DNA of 64,000 nt from Ophiostoma sp. CBS 140.51 (Eukaryota > Ascomycota > Sordariomycetes > Ophiostomatales > Ophiostomataceae), in contig JANSLP010000007.1 in NCBI GenBank assembly GCA_029298735.1, positions 1 through 64,000 on the forward strand. The letters run 5' to 3'. Every line of letters starts with the position of its first letter. Positions within the stretch are counted from its first letter, which is position 1. This document shows positions 54,570-64,000 of this stretch, in pieces. The notes beneath the pieces were generated by a model. It had not been told where the DNA came from and searched no databases. It saw only the letters and a program-made list of their open reading frames with translations. A program made the position numbers and the translations under genes.

Positions 54570-56498
54570 ATGGTCTTGCAAACGGTATCGACGTGGCTGT
54601 TGAAGGCCGACGTCTTTATTGAAGAGTAAGTCGATGACAACACTCTATGGAGCTGTGTCTTGTTCTTCCACTGGTACTGACAGCCGTCCAGACTTCTGCC
54701 CCTTCTGCGCGCATGGACATGGACGTTTGTCGCAGTCGGCGCGGTTATTGCCGTCATTCGCATGAATAGCAACGCCGACCGGCCGAAACGTTACAAGGTG
54801 CCGTTGCCCAAGATGCCCGAGGAGAAGCGGTACCTGAGCTCGCCGAGCATCAAGGTGTCCGGCTCGTCGGCCATCCAGTGCTATGCGCCCGCCACAGGCC
54901 AGTTTCTGGGTCTCGTCAACCCGTCTACACCGGCTGCCATTGACCGCGCTGTCGCTTCTGCCAAGGCTGCACAGACTGTGTGGGCGAGCACGACGTCGTT
55001 CCGCGATCGGCGCCGCGTTCTGCAGTCGCTCCTGAAGCACATTCTCGACAACCAAAAGGACATTTGCCGCATTGCGTGTCTTGACTCGGGCAAGCTGCCG
55101 CTCGATGCGGCGCTCGGGGAAGTGTATGTTGTAGCAGAGCGTATCCAGTGGACTTTGAAGCACGGTGAGAAGGCGCTTCGTCCCTCCTCGCGCCCTACCA
55201 ATGCGCTGCTCATGCCGCACAAGCGCAACGCGGTCGTGTACGAGCCTTTGGGCGTCGTGGCCGCGCTCGTTAGCTGGAACTACCCACTTCACAACCTGCT
55301 GGCGCCCATGGTGTCGGCTCTGTTTGCAGGCAACGCTATTGTCGTCAAGGCCTCGGAGCAGACCGCTTGGAGCACGCAGTACTTTACAGCGCTGATGCGT
55401 GGTGCCCTTGTGGCTCACGGGTACGACCCGGCACTCGTGCAGGCCGTTGTGTGCTGGCCTGCGACTGCAAACCACTTGACACAGCACCCGGATATCTCGC
55501 ACGTTACCTTTATCGGCTCCCAGTCGGTGGCGCGCCACGTGGCCACCTCGGCGGCTCAGGCTATGACACCCGTGTGTGCTGAACTGGGCGGCAAGGATCC
55601 CTTTATTGTGCTTGACTCGGTCGGAAAGAAGCGGCTGCCGGCAGTGGCGGCGACTATGCTGCGCGGCACGTTCCAGTCGAGCGGCCAAAACTGTATTGGT
55701 ATCGAGCGTGTTATTGCAGCCCCTGGTGTGTACGAGCCACTGCTGGCCCTGGTGACGGACAAGGTTAAGGCACTGCGGATCGGTTTCCAGGAGGACGGCG
55801 ACAACGCCGAGACGGACGAGACCAAAAAGTATGATGTTGGCGCCATGATTTCGGACGCCAACTTTGACCGTCTCGAGCGGCTGATTGATGACGCTGTCAA
55901 GCAGGGCGCACGTCTGCTCGCGGGCGGCCGCCGCTACAACCACCCTCGCTTCCCGCACGGCCACTACTTCACCCCGACCCTGCTGGCCGATGTGACTCCC
56001 GCCATGGCCATTGCGCAGGAGGAGTGCTTCGGCCCCATCCTGTGCATGATGCGCGCCGAGGCGAGTACGGCTGAGGCGGTGTTGAAGATTGCCAACTCTG
56101 CACCCTTTGGCCTGGGCGCGTCCGTGTTTGGCAACGAGCACGGCAGCGAGGCGGGTGAGATGGACAAAGTAGTCAAAGGCGTCAAGGCGGGCATGGTGGC
56201 TATCAACGACTTTGCCACGTACTATGCGGTGCAGCTGCCGTTTGGCGGCGTGGGTGGGTCTGGCTACGGCCGGTTCGCTGGCAGTGAGGGTCTGCAGTCG
56301 CTGTGCAATGCCAAGAGCGTGTGCGCGGACCGGTTCGGCTGGTTTGGTATCCGCACGGGCCTGCCGCCTGTGGTACAGTACCCCGTGCGCAGCCAGCAGG
56401 GCGGCTGGTCGTTTGTCAAGGGCCTGATTACGTTTGGCTACGGCCTCTCGTGGGGCGAAAAGATTGGTGGTCTTCTGGAGCTGATCAAGAATTCGTAG
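54570..56498 (+). CDS. msc7: Aldehyde dehydrogenase, membrane-anchored Msc7 type
   Basis: Two exons: 54570..54625 and 54692..56498; 620 aa. The acceptor chosen is the second AG (54690-54691), which gives EELLPLLRAWTWTFVAVGAV; the nearer AG is only two bases past the TACTGAC branch point. The N-terminus has a membrane anchor (TFVAVGAVIAVIR, about 30-42), as in yeast Msc7 of the ER. The dehydrogenase core shows VVAALVSWNYPLHNLLAPM, VTFIGSQSVARHV, ELGGKDPFIVL (glutamate), FQSSGQNCIGIERV (catalytic Cys) and EECFGPILCMM. The reaction is NAD(P)-dependent oxidation of an aldehyde; the physiological substrate of Msc7 is not known. Length and anchor match fungal Msc7. Confidence 0.93.
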
Positions 56499-56671
56499 AT
56501 AGGCAGATAGGCAAGGGTTTACGTAAAAGCGCACGGTGTGCAGGAGTTCATATAGCGTCATAGATGGCTGTTCATTGTTGGTATCATAACATAATACAAT
56601 TTGTTTTTCTTTGTCCTCGCTCTGCTCGCGGATGTGTGTGTCCTCGCTTCGCTCGGGCTTCTTCCTAGCGA

Positions 56672-57336
56672 CTAAAAGTCATCCAGGTCGTCGTCGTCAA
56701 ACCCACCCTTGGCGCGACGGTCCACGACAATGCGACCAGCCGAGCTGCTTGTGCCTCTCTTTGCGTCTTCGGCGGCCGACAGGCGCGTCAGCATGTCCTT
56801 GAGCTGGTCCTCCGAGACTTTGCCGCGCAGCTGGCCCGACTGAGCGAGCATCAGCAGACGGTCCTCGACGGCCGACGCGCGCTCCTGCTTGACGAGGCGA
56901 ATGCGCGCAAGGCGGTCCGCTGCGTCAGGCTCGAGGATTTGGTTGAGGAGGTTCTGGCGGGCTTCTAGAGCGGGTTGTCAGTATATATGGGAGAGGGACG
57001 TATATAGGAAGGTTGACTAATCAAAGAGAGTCGAGGAAGGAGGAAGGAACGACCGACTGTCGTATCAGCATTGAAACGTACCCTGTCTACGGGCGAGTTA
57101 GTATAATGCTTCGCTTATTGTAGTACTCATACAAAGGGGACTGAACTCACTGTTGCTGCTGCTGCTTCTGGCGCTGCTCGTCGGCCGAGCCGCCGCCGCC
57201 GCCACCACCACTGCCGGCTTGCTGCTTGAGCTGGCGCAGACGCTCTTCGCGGATCTGGAAATTGTTAGGTTTCAGCCGAGAGAAGTAAAACAAGGGTTAT
57301 TGTGAGACTGACCTTCTTCAAGTCGTCGTCATCCAT
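56672..57336 (-). CDS. PDCD5/TFAR19-family protein
   Basis: Four exons: 57313..57336 (24 nt), 57151..57254, 57082..57086 (5 nt) and 56672..56964; 141 aa. Exon 1 encodes MDDDDLKK. Exon 2 encodes IREERLRQLKQQAGSG, a poly-Gly linker, then QRQKQQQQ and two bases. The 5-nt exon ACAGG completes two Gln codons and gives the first base of the Glu that opens exon 4, EARQNLLNQILEPDAADRLA. The rest (RIRLVKQERASAVEDRLL, GKVSEDQLKDMLTRL, RRAKGGFDDDDLDDF) is the conserved three-helix PDCD5 core and acidic tail. The family is conserved from archaea to humans; the human protein is linked to apoptosis and to the CCT chaperonin. The GSGGGGGGGS insert is unusual. Confidence 0.92.
57082..57086 (-). other. 5-nt internal micro-exon of the PDCD5 gene
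   Basis: On the gene strand, CCCGTAG precedes ACAGG and GTACGT follows. Exon 2 ends in phase 2 and exon 4 starts needing one upstream base, so direct joining shifts the frame, while reading on from exon 2 meets TGA at once. Five bases fix the frame exactly. The introns are 64 bp (TACTAAC) and 117 bp (ACTGAC). Inferred from sequence only. Confidence 0.88.
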
Positions 57337-57925
57337 GGTGTCTGTGTATGTGGGTATCGTGTGGTGTGAGGTGGAAGGAGGAGGAAGTCGAGAAGTTGAC
57401 AAGTGATTGTCGCGATTGCAAGCTTGATTTTAGCGGGGTAGATTTTTAGAGAGGGCCTTTGGGAGGCGCTATGTGCCTGCCTGTGTGCCCTGGAGCCTTG
57501 CGGCCACGGACCCACTCTTTTTGTAAGACGACAACTTTGGGAAGGCACGAGGCATGTCCGCAGAGTATATTATTAAAAAATGGCAGAGGACGTCGTGCAG
57601 CCACCTTTTTACTTTGAAATGTGATTTGTAGATTGTGATATGTACGAGTGTTTAAGATATATATATATTATGGTAAAAGTACATGGGAGAGAGTCCGTCT
57701 AAGCCCGCCTGCCCTGTTGAAATAAAAAAGGACCAGGTTCAAAGATATTCCAAAAATGAATAAAAATGAAACAAAAATGAATGAAAAAAGAACGCCTGCC
57801 TTGCAATGCTTCCTTCTCCAGAGATCCCCTCTGCTCCCGCCTATATTTTAAGTGTATCGTGCGTCATGGTCGTTATGGAGGGCAAGCCATAATGCCTCTC
57901 CAGTTCGTACAGAGTTTCGCTGCTC
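57337..57925. other. Intergenic region: PDCD5 promoter and PanE-like 3' end
   Basis: 589 bp between two minus-strand genes, with a TA-repeat near 57655-57670 and A-rich DNA on the right. No gene seen. Confidence 0.55.
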
Positions 57926-60070
57926 CTAAGCCCAGTTTTCGCTGTATTGGTCTTCTTCCTCATTACCAATTTCATGATCTCTCCCATATTGTTGCCTTTG
58001 TTGCTCTTCATGATCTTTAAGAAATTCTTGGTAGCCGCTATCAGGAGAGGCTCCAAACTTGCCGGCAGCCGGCGTAAATGGCCCCTTGGGGGTCACAAAC
58101 GGAATGGGAGTCGGGCGGCCCAGACTGCCAGGATAGACTTGATTGAATGGCCGCGCCATGCTGTCTTTGCGTTTCGCACGGACCATTTTGATAACCATCT
58201 CGTTCATCGGGCAGGCGATACCGAGAGCTTTTCCGCGTCGCACAAAATAGCCATTGAGAAACTCGATATCGGTTCTCTGTCCCAGCGCCGTGCGCCGCGC
58301 CATGAGGCAGAAGACGTCGCTTCCGGGATCCTGGGCCGGCGCTTTGTTGCCCCAGGTCTCGCCGACTTCAGAGTAGCTGGCCGCCACAACGTTGGAGGCG
58401 GGGGCGAGTAACCGGCCCTCTTTATGAGCCAAGGAAAAGGACATGCGGTGGACTTTGCGCTCGAGCTCGCCGCTATTGACATAGTCAGAGAGCCGTTTGG
58501 ACGAGCGCGTCTCGGGCAGGTGCTTGATGACCTCGACCATCTCAGCTACCAGGTCTTCCATAATGGAACACGCATGTCCGTTGCTCCAAAACGCGTTGCT
58601 TACGGCCAAATCCAGCGCCGTTGCCACGGGTTCAACGGCAGCCGTATACACCAGCTCGGGCAGTTTGTACCGTAGGTAAGCGGCGATCGAGTAACCACCA
58701 GCGCCTAGTTCTGGCGTGACACCCAGCAGGTACATGAGGCGCATGCCGTTGTTGCGCTCGAGCTCCAGCACCTCGTCTGAGTCGAATTCCATCTCTTGCG
58801 CTGGGGGTAGCTCAGGCACGAATTGGGGAGGGGCTCTGCTGCTTGCACCGTTTTCGCCGTCTGAGATGATAGCGTCAAAGTCTCTATCGTCCTCCGCGGC
58901 AGCGGTAGCGGAATCGGCATCGAAATCGTGGTCAGCGGTGGACGCAGGGCCAACCTCTTCTGCAATCTGATCGGCTGGCGTGTACCGGGTGAAAACCATC
59001 CTGCCAGGCTCTAGCTCGACAACGGTGAAAGGTCGATCGGTATATCCGAGAGAGTGTGTCATGTGGGCGAGGAGATAGGTAGGCCGGCTCGGAATATCGG
59101 GGAAGTACAATTCGTTGAGCCGCTCGGCAACACCCAGCCCGCCTTGCACGAGGCAGATTGTGGTCCGATGGTTGATACGGTGCGCAATCGATTCAAAGGC
59201 TCGGATCGAGTGGACACACGACATCGTGACAATGAGGTGTTCAATGGGTTGCAGGGGTGTGTAGAAGGACTGGGGCATATCGTCATATCTCCTACGCCAC
59301 GGTTTCCGGCCCGGCCCAGTATACTCGCCAATGACGGGGTTGTTTGGCAAGATGCCGTTTCCGCGCACGACATTAACCCGGCCGCCCTCGTCGTCCCACT
59401 TCCTGGATTGATGGTATCCAACGTGGATTATGTGCACAGCAGGATTGCTAGGAAGATGGGAGAGCATGTGTGCCAGGTACGTCGCCTGGTTGTTGCCTCC
59501 GAGTATGTGTATCGTCTCTCTGGGCGCTGGTTCTGTTTCTTCCGCTGCTGCCAAGAGATCTGGGTGTTGAGTTAAATGTCGTTCGCTAAAAAACTCGTCT
59601 GGATCTTGATATCTATTGGGATTATCTCGAGGCTGGTGCCGTTGATTGTCGTCTGGCAGCCGGTCTTGTTCTGACTCGTCTTCTGCTATCCTGCGGGGCC
59701 TCGACCGTCCTAGACCTTGGTGTCCTAGTTGGTTACGTGGTGGCCATGCGCCTGAATGGTGTGTCTGATCTTGGTCATCTGCATCATCGTACATCTCGTC
59801 TCTATGGACCCATTTGGCGGGGTGCCTTGAGAGAACTCGTGATATTGTTGGGGAGGAATGTTTTGATCTTGACGCGGACGATGTGTGTATGTGCTGTCGG
59901 GAGTAGGCTGCTATCGACGAGGGTGGTTGGGAGTGAGGAGAGGAGTATCGAGATGCTGCTACAATCGATGTTGTTGAGTGAGCTGCCCAGCACCGAGCGA
60001 GACCGGTCCGGGCGGCTGCCGTATGTGCCCCGGCACCGCGGGCGCCAGCCAAAAGGGCCATGCTACCCAT
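57926..60070 (-). CDS. PanE/ApbA (ketopantoate reductase-like) protein, probably mitochondrial
   Basis: Single 714-aa frame. The first ~70 residues are rich in Ala, Arg and Ser with few acids, like a mitochondrial targeting peptide; a Met at 60061 is an alternative start. A charged, disordered stretch follows (about 90-180). The NADP-binding half begins IHILGGNNQATYLAHMLSH (about 187-205), then LIVTMSCVHSIRAFESIAHR and CLVQGGLGVAERLNEL. The C-terminal ApbA_C half has GSDVFCLMARRTALGQRTDI, EFLNGYFVRRGKALGIACPM and NEMVIKMVRAK. The usual G-x-G-x-x-G loop is changed to GGNNQA, so NADPH binding may be weak or lost. The long linker and size exceed typical 2-dehydropantoate reductases. Family membership is good, catalytic role doubtful. 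Confidence 0.82.
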   Translation of the reverse strand: MGSMALLAGARGAGAHTAAARTGLARCWAAHSTTSIVAASRYSSPHSQPPSSIAAYSRQHIHTSSASRSKHSSPTISRVLSRHPAKWVHRDEMYDDADDQDQTHHSGAWPPRNQLGHQGLGRSRPRRIAEDESEQDRLPDDNQRHQPRDNPNRYQDPDEFFSERHLTQHPDLLAAAEETEPAPRETIHILGGNNQATYLAHMLSHLPSNPAVHIIHVGYHQSRKWDDEGGRVNVVRGNGILPNNPVIGEYTGPGRKPWRRRYDDMPQSFYTPLQPIEHLIVTMSCVHSIRAFESIAHRINHRTTICLVQGGLGVAERLNELYFPDIPSRPTYLLAHMTHSLGYTDRPFTVVELEPGRMVFTRYTPADQIAEEVGPASTADHDFDADSATAAAEDDRDFDAIISDGENGASSRAPPQFVPELPPAQEMEFDSDEVLELERNNGMRLMYLLGVTPELGAGGYSIAAYLRYKLPELVYTAAVEPVATALDLAVSNAFWSNGHACSIMEDLVAEMVEVIKHLPETRSSKRLSDYVNSGELERKVHRMSFSLAHKEGRLLAPASNVVAASYSEVGETWGNKAPAQDPGSDVFCLMARRTALGQRTDIEFLNGYFVRRGKALGIACPMNEMVIKMVRAKRKDSMARPFNQVYPGSLGRPTPIPFVTPKGPFTPAAGKFGASPDSGYQEFLKDHEEQQRQQYGRDHEIGNEEEDQYSENWA

Positions 60071-60728
60071 TCCACGACGTTATGACAACGCCATGAAACG
60101 CAGACGAGGGTGGCGCGTGCTGTGAGGGTAACTGCACGGCCTCTATTCTCCGTATCGAGACAGAAGCTTCGAGGCAGAGTTGCCACAGACGCCCGGAAGC
60201 GTGGACTCGGTTCGAGCTGAAGCTCAATTCCGAGGGCCGTTTGGTGTTGCGGTTCAGCGGGAGCTCGATGGTGGGGGGATCAATTCGCTCGCGCGCTCGT
60301 TGGCTAGTGCCGTGGTGGCTCGCTCTATGACCATTCGATCTTTGTCCGTTATGTCGTCGTTGTGTGCTGTTGAGAGGTGGTCGTTGGGAGGTGAAAGTTG
60401 CCCACGATAACCGTACGATGTTTGCTCTTTCCTGTCGAGGTGCGTCGCTCTTTCTTATTTTGCTTGTCAACTTTTTTTCTTAGCCTTCCGAATTGAAGGC
60501 GCATCTGGTCGCACTTTACCTAGACCAAACGGGGGTTTGCGGGCTGTGATTGGCCAGTGACTTGGTTGTGGACCCGAGCCGGATGGCGACCCATTAAAAA
60601 AAATATGAACGTCTTGTAGGCAAGCTCCGACTTCACTTCACACTCGACGGTCAATTCGACATAAACTTCTCGACATCCCTATTGCATTTATTCTTACACC
60701 AACCACCACACCTATAAACGTAGACACC
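60071..60728. promoter_or_regulatory. Divergent promoter region, PanE-like / Rrp47
   Basis: 658 bp between divergent starts. An inverted CCAAT (ATTGG, 60549..60553) and an A-run near 60596 lie about 175 and 130 bp upstream of the Rrp47 start, and could serve it. No gene seen. Confidence 0.45.
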
Positions 60729-61385
60729 ATGGACGACATACAACCGCGCATCCGACAGCTGGCGGCCGACATTGACCGTCTCGAAGCCGCCGTCGCGCCT
60801 CTTCTCCTCAGCGACGCCAGTGGCTCATCTTCTTCCAACAACAACCACGCCGCTGCTGCCATGCACCTCCCCCTGCTAGACAAGGCCAAACTGCATGTCC
60901 TTGCCAGCTTCGCTCTCGAGTCGACACTATACTGCAGCCTGGGCCTCGCCGGTGTTGACGCGCGCAACCATGCCGTCTTCCGCGAACTGCAGCGCGTCCG
61001 CCAGTATATGGGCAAGATTGATACTGCCGAGAAGCCGCCGGTCGTTGAGCCACCGGCCAGCCGTCTGAACAAGTCGGCTGCCATTCGGTTCCTAAAGGCT
61101 GACCTGGACGACAGCCCGGATGTCAAGTCGCAGCTGAACGATTTGCTGAAGCAGGAGCAGGCGGCAGCTGTGGCAGGGACACAATCGGAGAGTGCAGCTG
61201 CGCGGGCGGCGAGGGCGGCCAACAACGCCTCGCCTCGCGGTAGGAAACGGGGTGGCGGTGCGGCGACTGGCGGAAATGCTAGCGGCAGCCTGACGAAGCG
61301 GCCCAAGCACGGCAGCGGACGTAATTCGCCGTCTGGCGATGCTCGTAGCCGCAGCCATCCCTACAGCCGTGGATCGCGAACATGA
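60729..61385 (+). CDS. lrp1: Exosome cofactor Rrp47/Lrp1 (C1D family)
   Basis: Single 218-aa frame. Rrp47 binds Rrp6 and helps the nuclear exosome process the 3' ends of rRNA, snRNA and snoRNA. The Sas10/C1D helical domain spans about 1-115: IRQLAADIDRLEAAVAPLL, LPLLDKAKLHVLASFALEST, LYCSLGLAGVDARNHAVFRE and LQRVRQYMGKI. The Leu-rich helices and the LYCSLGL-to-ELQRVRQY spacing are characteristic. The C-terminal tail is Ala/Gly/Ser-rich with basic clusters (RGRKRGGG, KRPKHGSGR), as expected for RNA contact. A Ser/Asn/His run inserted at about 32-43 is unusual but short. Confidence 0.9.
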   Translation: MDDIQPRIRQLAADIDRLEAAVAPLLLSDASGSSSSNNNHAAAAMHLPLLDKAKLHVLASFALESTLYCSLGLAGVDARNHAVFRELQRVRQYMGKIDTAEKPPVVEPPASRLNKSAAIRFLKADLDDSPDVKSQLNDLLKQEQAAAVAGTQSESAAARAARAANNASPRGRKRGGGAATGGNASGSLTKRPKHGSGRNSPSGDARSRSHPYSRGSRT

Positions 61386-61966
61386 GAGGCAGACGAGGAA
61401 GAAGGCTAAAGAAGTTTGAGTACAAGCCGAGGAACTGGTGCCATTCGGAACGGCTCCATAATACTGGCTTTGGCTTTGACTGATCTGGTGGCGCTCTCTA
61501 AATTGAAGGCATCTGCAGCCACAAGCATCCATATGATGTCTCGGGCACTTCAAGCCATGGCAGCTGTCCATGAAAGGAGGAATTGGGCTTCAAAACGGGA
61601 AGTTTCGCACCTACTGACAGCCGACATGCCAAGCAGGCTATACAGTTCAGAGCTGCCCCCTTTTCTCTCTAGTGAAAGTGAGAATAGCATGCTCTGTGGC
61701 CACACAGGATAGTAGAAAGACATAATGATACCCACGACAGATCGTCTACGGACGACAAGTATTTTATATAACAACTATTAATTTGTATCATAATAAATCA
61801 CTTTGACGAGCTTGCACGAATGGAAAAGAAAAACATGTAGAGCGTATTTAATTCACATTTTGTATTATATATATTGCTGTAAGGGGACATACCCTGAAGC
61901 GCAGTCGTTGTAACCCATGCAAAAAATCTCCCAAACCCATACACAGCCCCATCCCTCTTACACACA
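61386..61966. other. Convergent 3' intergenic region
   Basis: 581 bp between the Rrp47 and Sly1 gene ends, AT-rich near 61770-61880. No gene seen. Confidence 0.6.
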
Positions 61967-64000
61967 TTATGTTGTCGTCTCCCGACCCAGACGGTCCAGC
62001 TCTCCTTGGCAGAACTCGTCGGCGTTCATCAGCTCCGTCGCACCGTAGACCACCCGCCGCTTGGCCCGGTCGTTGTTGCCGCCGCCTGTCCGGTTCACCC
62101 ACTCCTGTAGGTTGCCATACTCGTTGATGCTGCCGCCGCCAACCACAAAGACAATGGCGTCGCTGAATCCCTGCCGCCGCTGGCCAAAGGACGCGCTCAT
62201 GCCGGGCGTCTGGCCACTGCCGCCACCCAGACCACCACCGGCACCAGGCATGCCGGCACTACCTGACGAGCCACTGCCGTCGCCACTGTCGACACCAAGG
62301 TGGCTGCCACCACCGCCGCCGCCGCCACGAGCCATGGACGGCGGGGGCATGCTGCCGCGGGCGTGGGAGTTGCGGGGATCAAAGTAGAGATAGCTCTCGG
62401 TCTTCATGATGGCGGAGCTGTTGGAGGCACCCGGGTCCATGATGGAGCCGACAATGCTGGTAACCGTGAGGTCGCGGTTGGCGGGCAAGAAGTTCTTGAT
62501 GGAGCCGACAATGGACTCGAGGTTGGCCGACAGGTTGGTTGGGACACCCGTTTCTTTGAGGCGGTCGGTGAGGCGCGAGGAGATGGACGAGAAGCGGCCA
62601 AACAGATCCGTCGAGGCGGCCGTCTGCTGCTGCGGGGTGCTGTGGACGGTGGTGAGCTGGGTCATCTTGGTAGTGGCGCGGACCTGGCGGATGTAGCCGA
62701 GTGAGGTGGTGTCGGCGCCGGCGTTCTTGAGGGCATCCTCAAACTGCGGCCATTCAACGCGGCTGACCTCCTGCTCGGTAGTCAGGAACCAGATAATGAA
62801 CAGGCGCAGCTTGTCGGCGGCATTGGTGCCCTTGGTGGCGTCATTCAACAGCTCGAGGACCTGGGCCTTAGTCTGCTTAGTGATGTTCTCCTCGATCTGG
62901 AAGAAGTTGTCGAGCTGGCGGTCCTTGATTCCTGTGAGCAAAGCTGCAAGAATGTTCATGTGGATATCCAGCACTGCTTTCCGCTCGCGCAGCTCGGGCA
63001 ACAGTGTTATCGCGGCCTTGAGGTGCTGTGCGCTGGCGCTCGTATCGTTCTGCAGGTCCTCAAAGGAAGAGGCGCCCGTCTTGCGGGTAATCTCGTTGGT
63101 GTCCTGCTTGTACCGACTGAGCTCGGCGTCAATGTCCTCGGCGACCTGCGGGAAGGGCAGCGGTGCGTTCTTGTTCCAGAAGAAGTCGGTGGCGTTGATA
63201 TCATAGGTCTTTTTGGTGGCGCCCTTGGCCGGGTTCTTCTCATCGACGGGCGTCTCAATGGTCACGCGATTGAGCTTCATGCCCAGCACGTCGTGCACAA
63301 GGCTCTGGTACGTCCACGAGTGCGAAAGCATAGTCGTCAGGTCGATATTGCGGTCGAGAATGATCAGCACAGGCCGCGACACAGGTGTGCCAGCCGATGA
63401 CGTGGGCCGTCCGCCGCTGGCAAACATGTTATCCTTGGAGCTCAGCAGGTGGTCGCGCAGCTTGCGGTCGAGCTTCGTGGCGATGATCTCAGCGGCCATG
63501 CCCTTGGGACAGCGGATGATGGGGATGACGCCCATTGTGACGACGACACTGAAAAGGCTGCGGGGAGTTAGATATTGCATAGAACATATCAAAATGCATG
63601 TGGAGTACGTATGCTTACCCGCTGACGACTTTGTTGAGGACGTGGTCCAGCTGCTCGTCCTGGATCTGGCCCGAGTTGAGGGCCCAGTATGTGTGGTCGT
63701 TTTGCATACCCAAGCTGAACAGGTCGTTGTCGGCGCAGATGAAGTTGAGGTATTGGTCGTACAATTGGGCGATCTGGAGGATGTTAGATACGGTGGCTTC
63801 TATGGTACCTTCGGTTCATGCGATCCCCCCACTTACATGTTCTTGAGTGCCGTTGGCTACCGTCTCCGAGGCAAAGTCCTCGAGCAGCGGTCGCGGTATA
63901 GACGACAAAAAGTTGATATAGGCAGGCGAGTACAGGTCCTTCTCCAGGTCACCCGTGATGGCCTTGAGGTTGGCTGTCGTCGGCTCGACCAGGTAGATGA
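61967..64000 (-). CDS. sly1: Sly1, Sec1/Munc18-family ER-Golgi SNARE regulator (5' part missing)
   Basis: Three exons are visible: 63837..64000 (continuing beyond the window), 63619..63773 and 61967..63557. The visible part is 635 codons plus two bases at the cut edge. It encodes IYLVEPTTANLKAITGDL, AQLYDQYLNFICADNDLFSL, VIPIIRCPKGMAAEIIATKL, RPVLIILDRNIDLTTMLSHS and WTYQSLVHDVLGMKLNRVTI, all typical of Sly1, which chaperones Sed5 SNARE complexes in ER-to-Golgi transport. The C-terminal domain has AIVFVVGGGSINEYGNLQEW. A Gly/Ser-rich insert of about 50 residues, including GGGGGGG, sits before that last segment. Introns are 63 and 61 bp with GTAAGT/GTAAGC donors. The start codon lies outside the window. 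Confidence 0.95.

Noticed and set aside
54681..54691. Nearer AG acceptor at 54682-54683 for the Msc7-like gene intron
   Set aside because: It lies two bases after the TACTGAC branch point, too close for use, and gives DRPDFCPF, which shifts away from the frame leading into the membrane anchor.
54645..56561. 638-codon open frame on the minus strand opposite the Msc7-like aldehyde dehydrogenase gene
   Set aside because: It mirrors the GC-rich codon bias of the sense gene, has no recognisable domain and is His/Arg/Ala-rich, as expected for an antisense shadow.

Overview
The window is nuclear DNA of a filamentous ascomycete (Pezizomycotina, most likely Sordariomycetes). The evidence is short introns (about 50-145 bp) with GTRNGT donors, TACTAAC/TGCTAAC-like branch points and YAG acceptors; widely spaced monocistronic genes; GC-rich third codon positions; and gene families typical of the group (Zn2Cys6 regulator, RTA1-like protein, SUR7/PalI protein, NpgA-type phosphopantetheinyl transferase, berberine-bridge-type oxidase, extended Naa50). 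I see no transposon ORF, rRNA, tRNA or CRISPR. I did not identify the species.

Layout, left to right: PNPOx-like protein (-); methylcrotonyl-CoA carboxylase alpha (+); siroheme-pathway uroporphyrinogen methyltransferase (-); cytosolic isoleucyl-tRNA synthetase (-); a broken conserved fungal gene (-); secreted FAD oxidase (-); SUR7-like membrane protein (+); Zn2Cys6 factor (-); RTA1-like membrane protein (+); 4'-phosphopantetheinyl transferase (-); signal peptide peptidase (-); PPIL1-type cyclophilin (+); Sgf11-like SAGA protein (-); Naa50-like acetyltransferase (+); glucokinase (-); Hsp70-like ATPase (+); Msc7-like aldehyde dehydrogenase (+); PDCD5 (-); PanE/ApbA-like protein (-); Rrp47/C1D exosome cofactor (+); Sly1 (-, running off the right edge). 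Most are housekeeping genes and they do not form a metabolic cluster. Gene-poor stretches lie at 15.6-18.9, 23.2-28.8, 37.4-40.3 and 44.0-50.8 kb.

The most unusual signals are at the RNA-processing level. Two unrelated genes need extremely small internal exons to restore their conserved proteins: a 6-nt exon in the isoleucyl-tRNA synthetase gene, beside the catalytic HYGH motif, and a 5-nt exon in PDCD5. A third gene keeps a gap-free match to a conserved fungal family across four in-frame stop codons. Also notable are a Naa50-type acetyltransferase whose N-terminus is a textbook PCNA-interaction (PIP) box, an Hsp70-like ATPase with a Pro/Gln-rich prion-like N-terminus, and two palindromes built around an E-box and a stress element. 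All family calls are from memory of the families; no database was searched.
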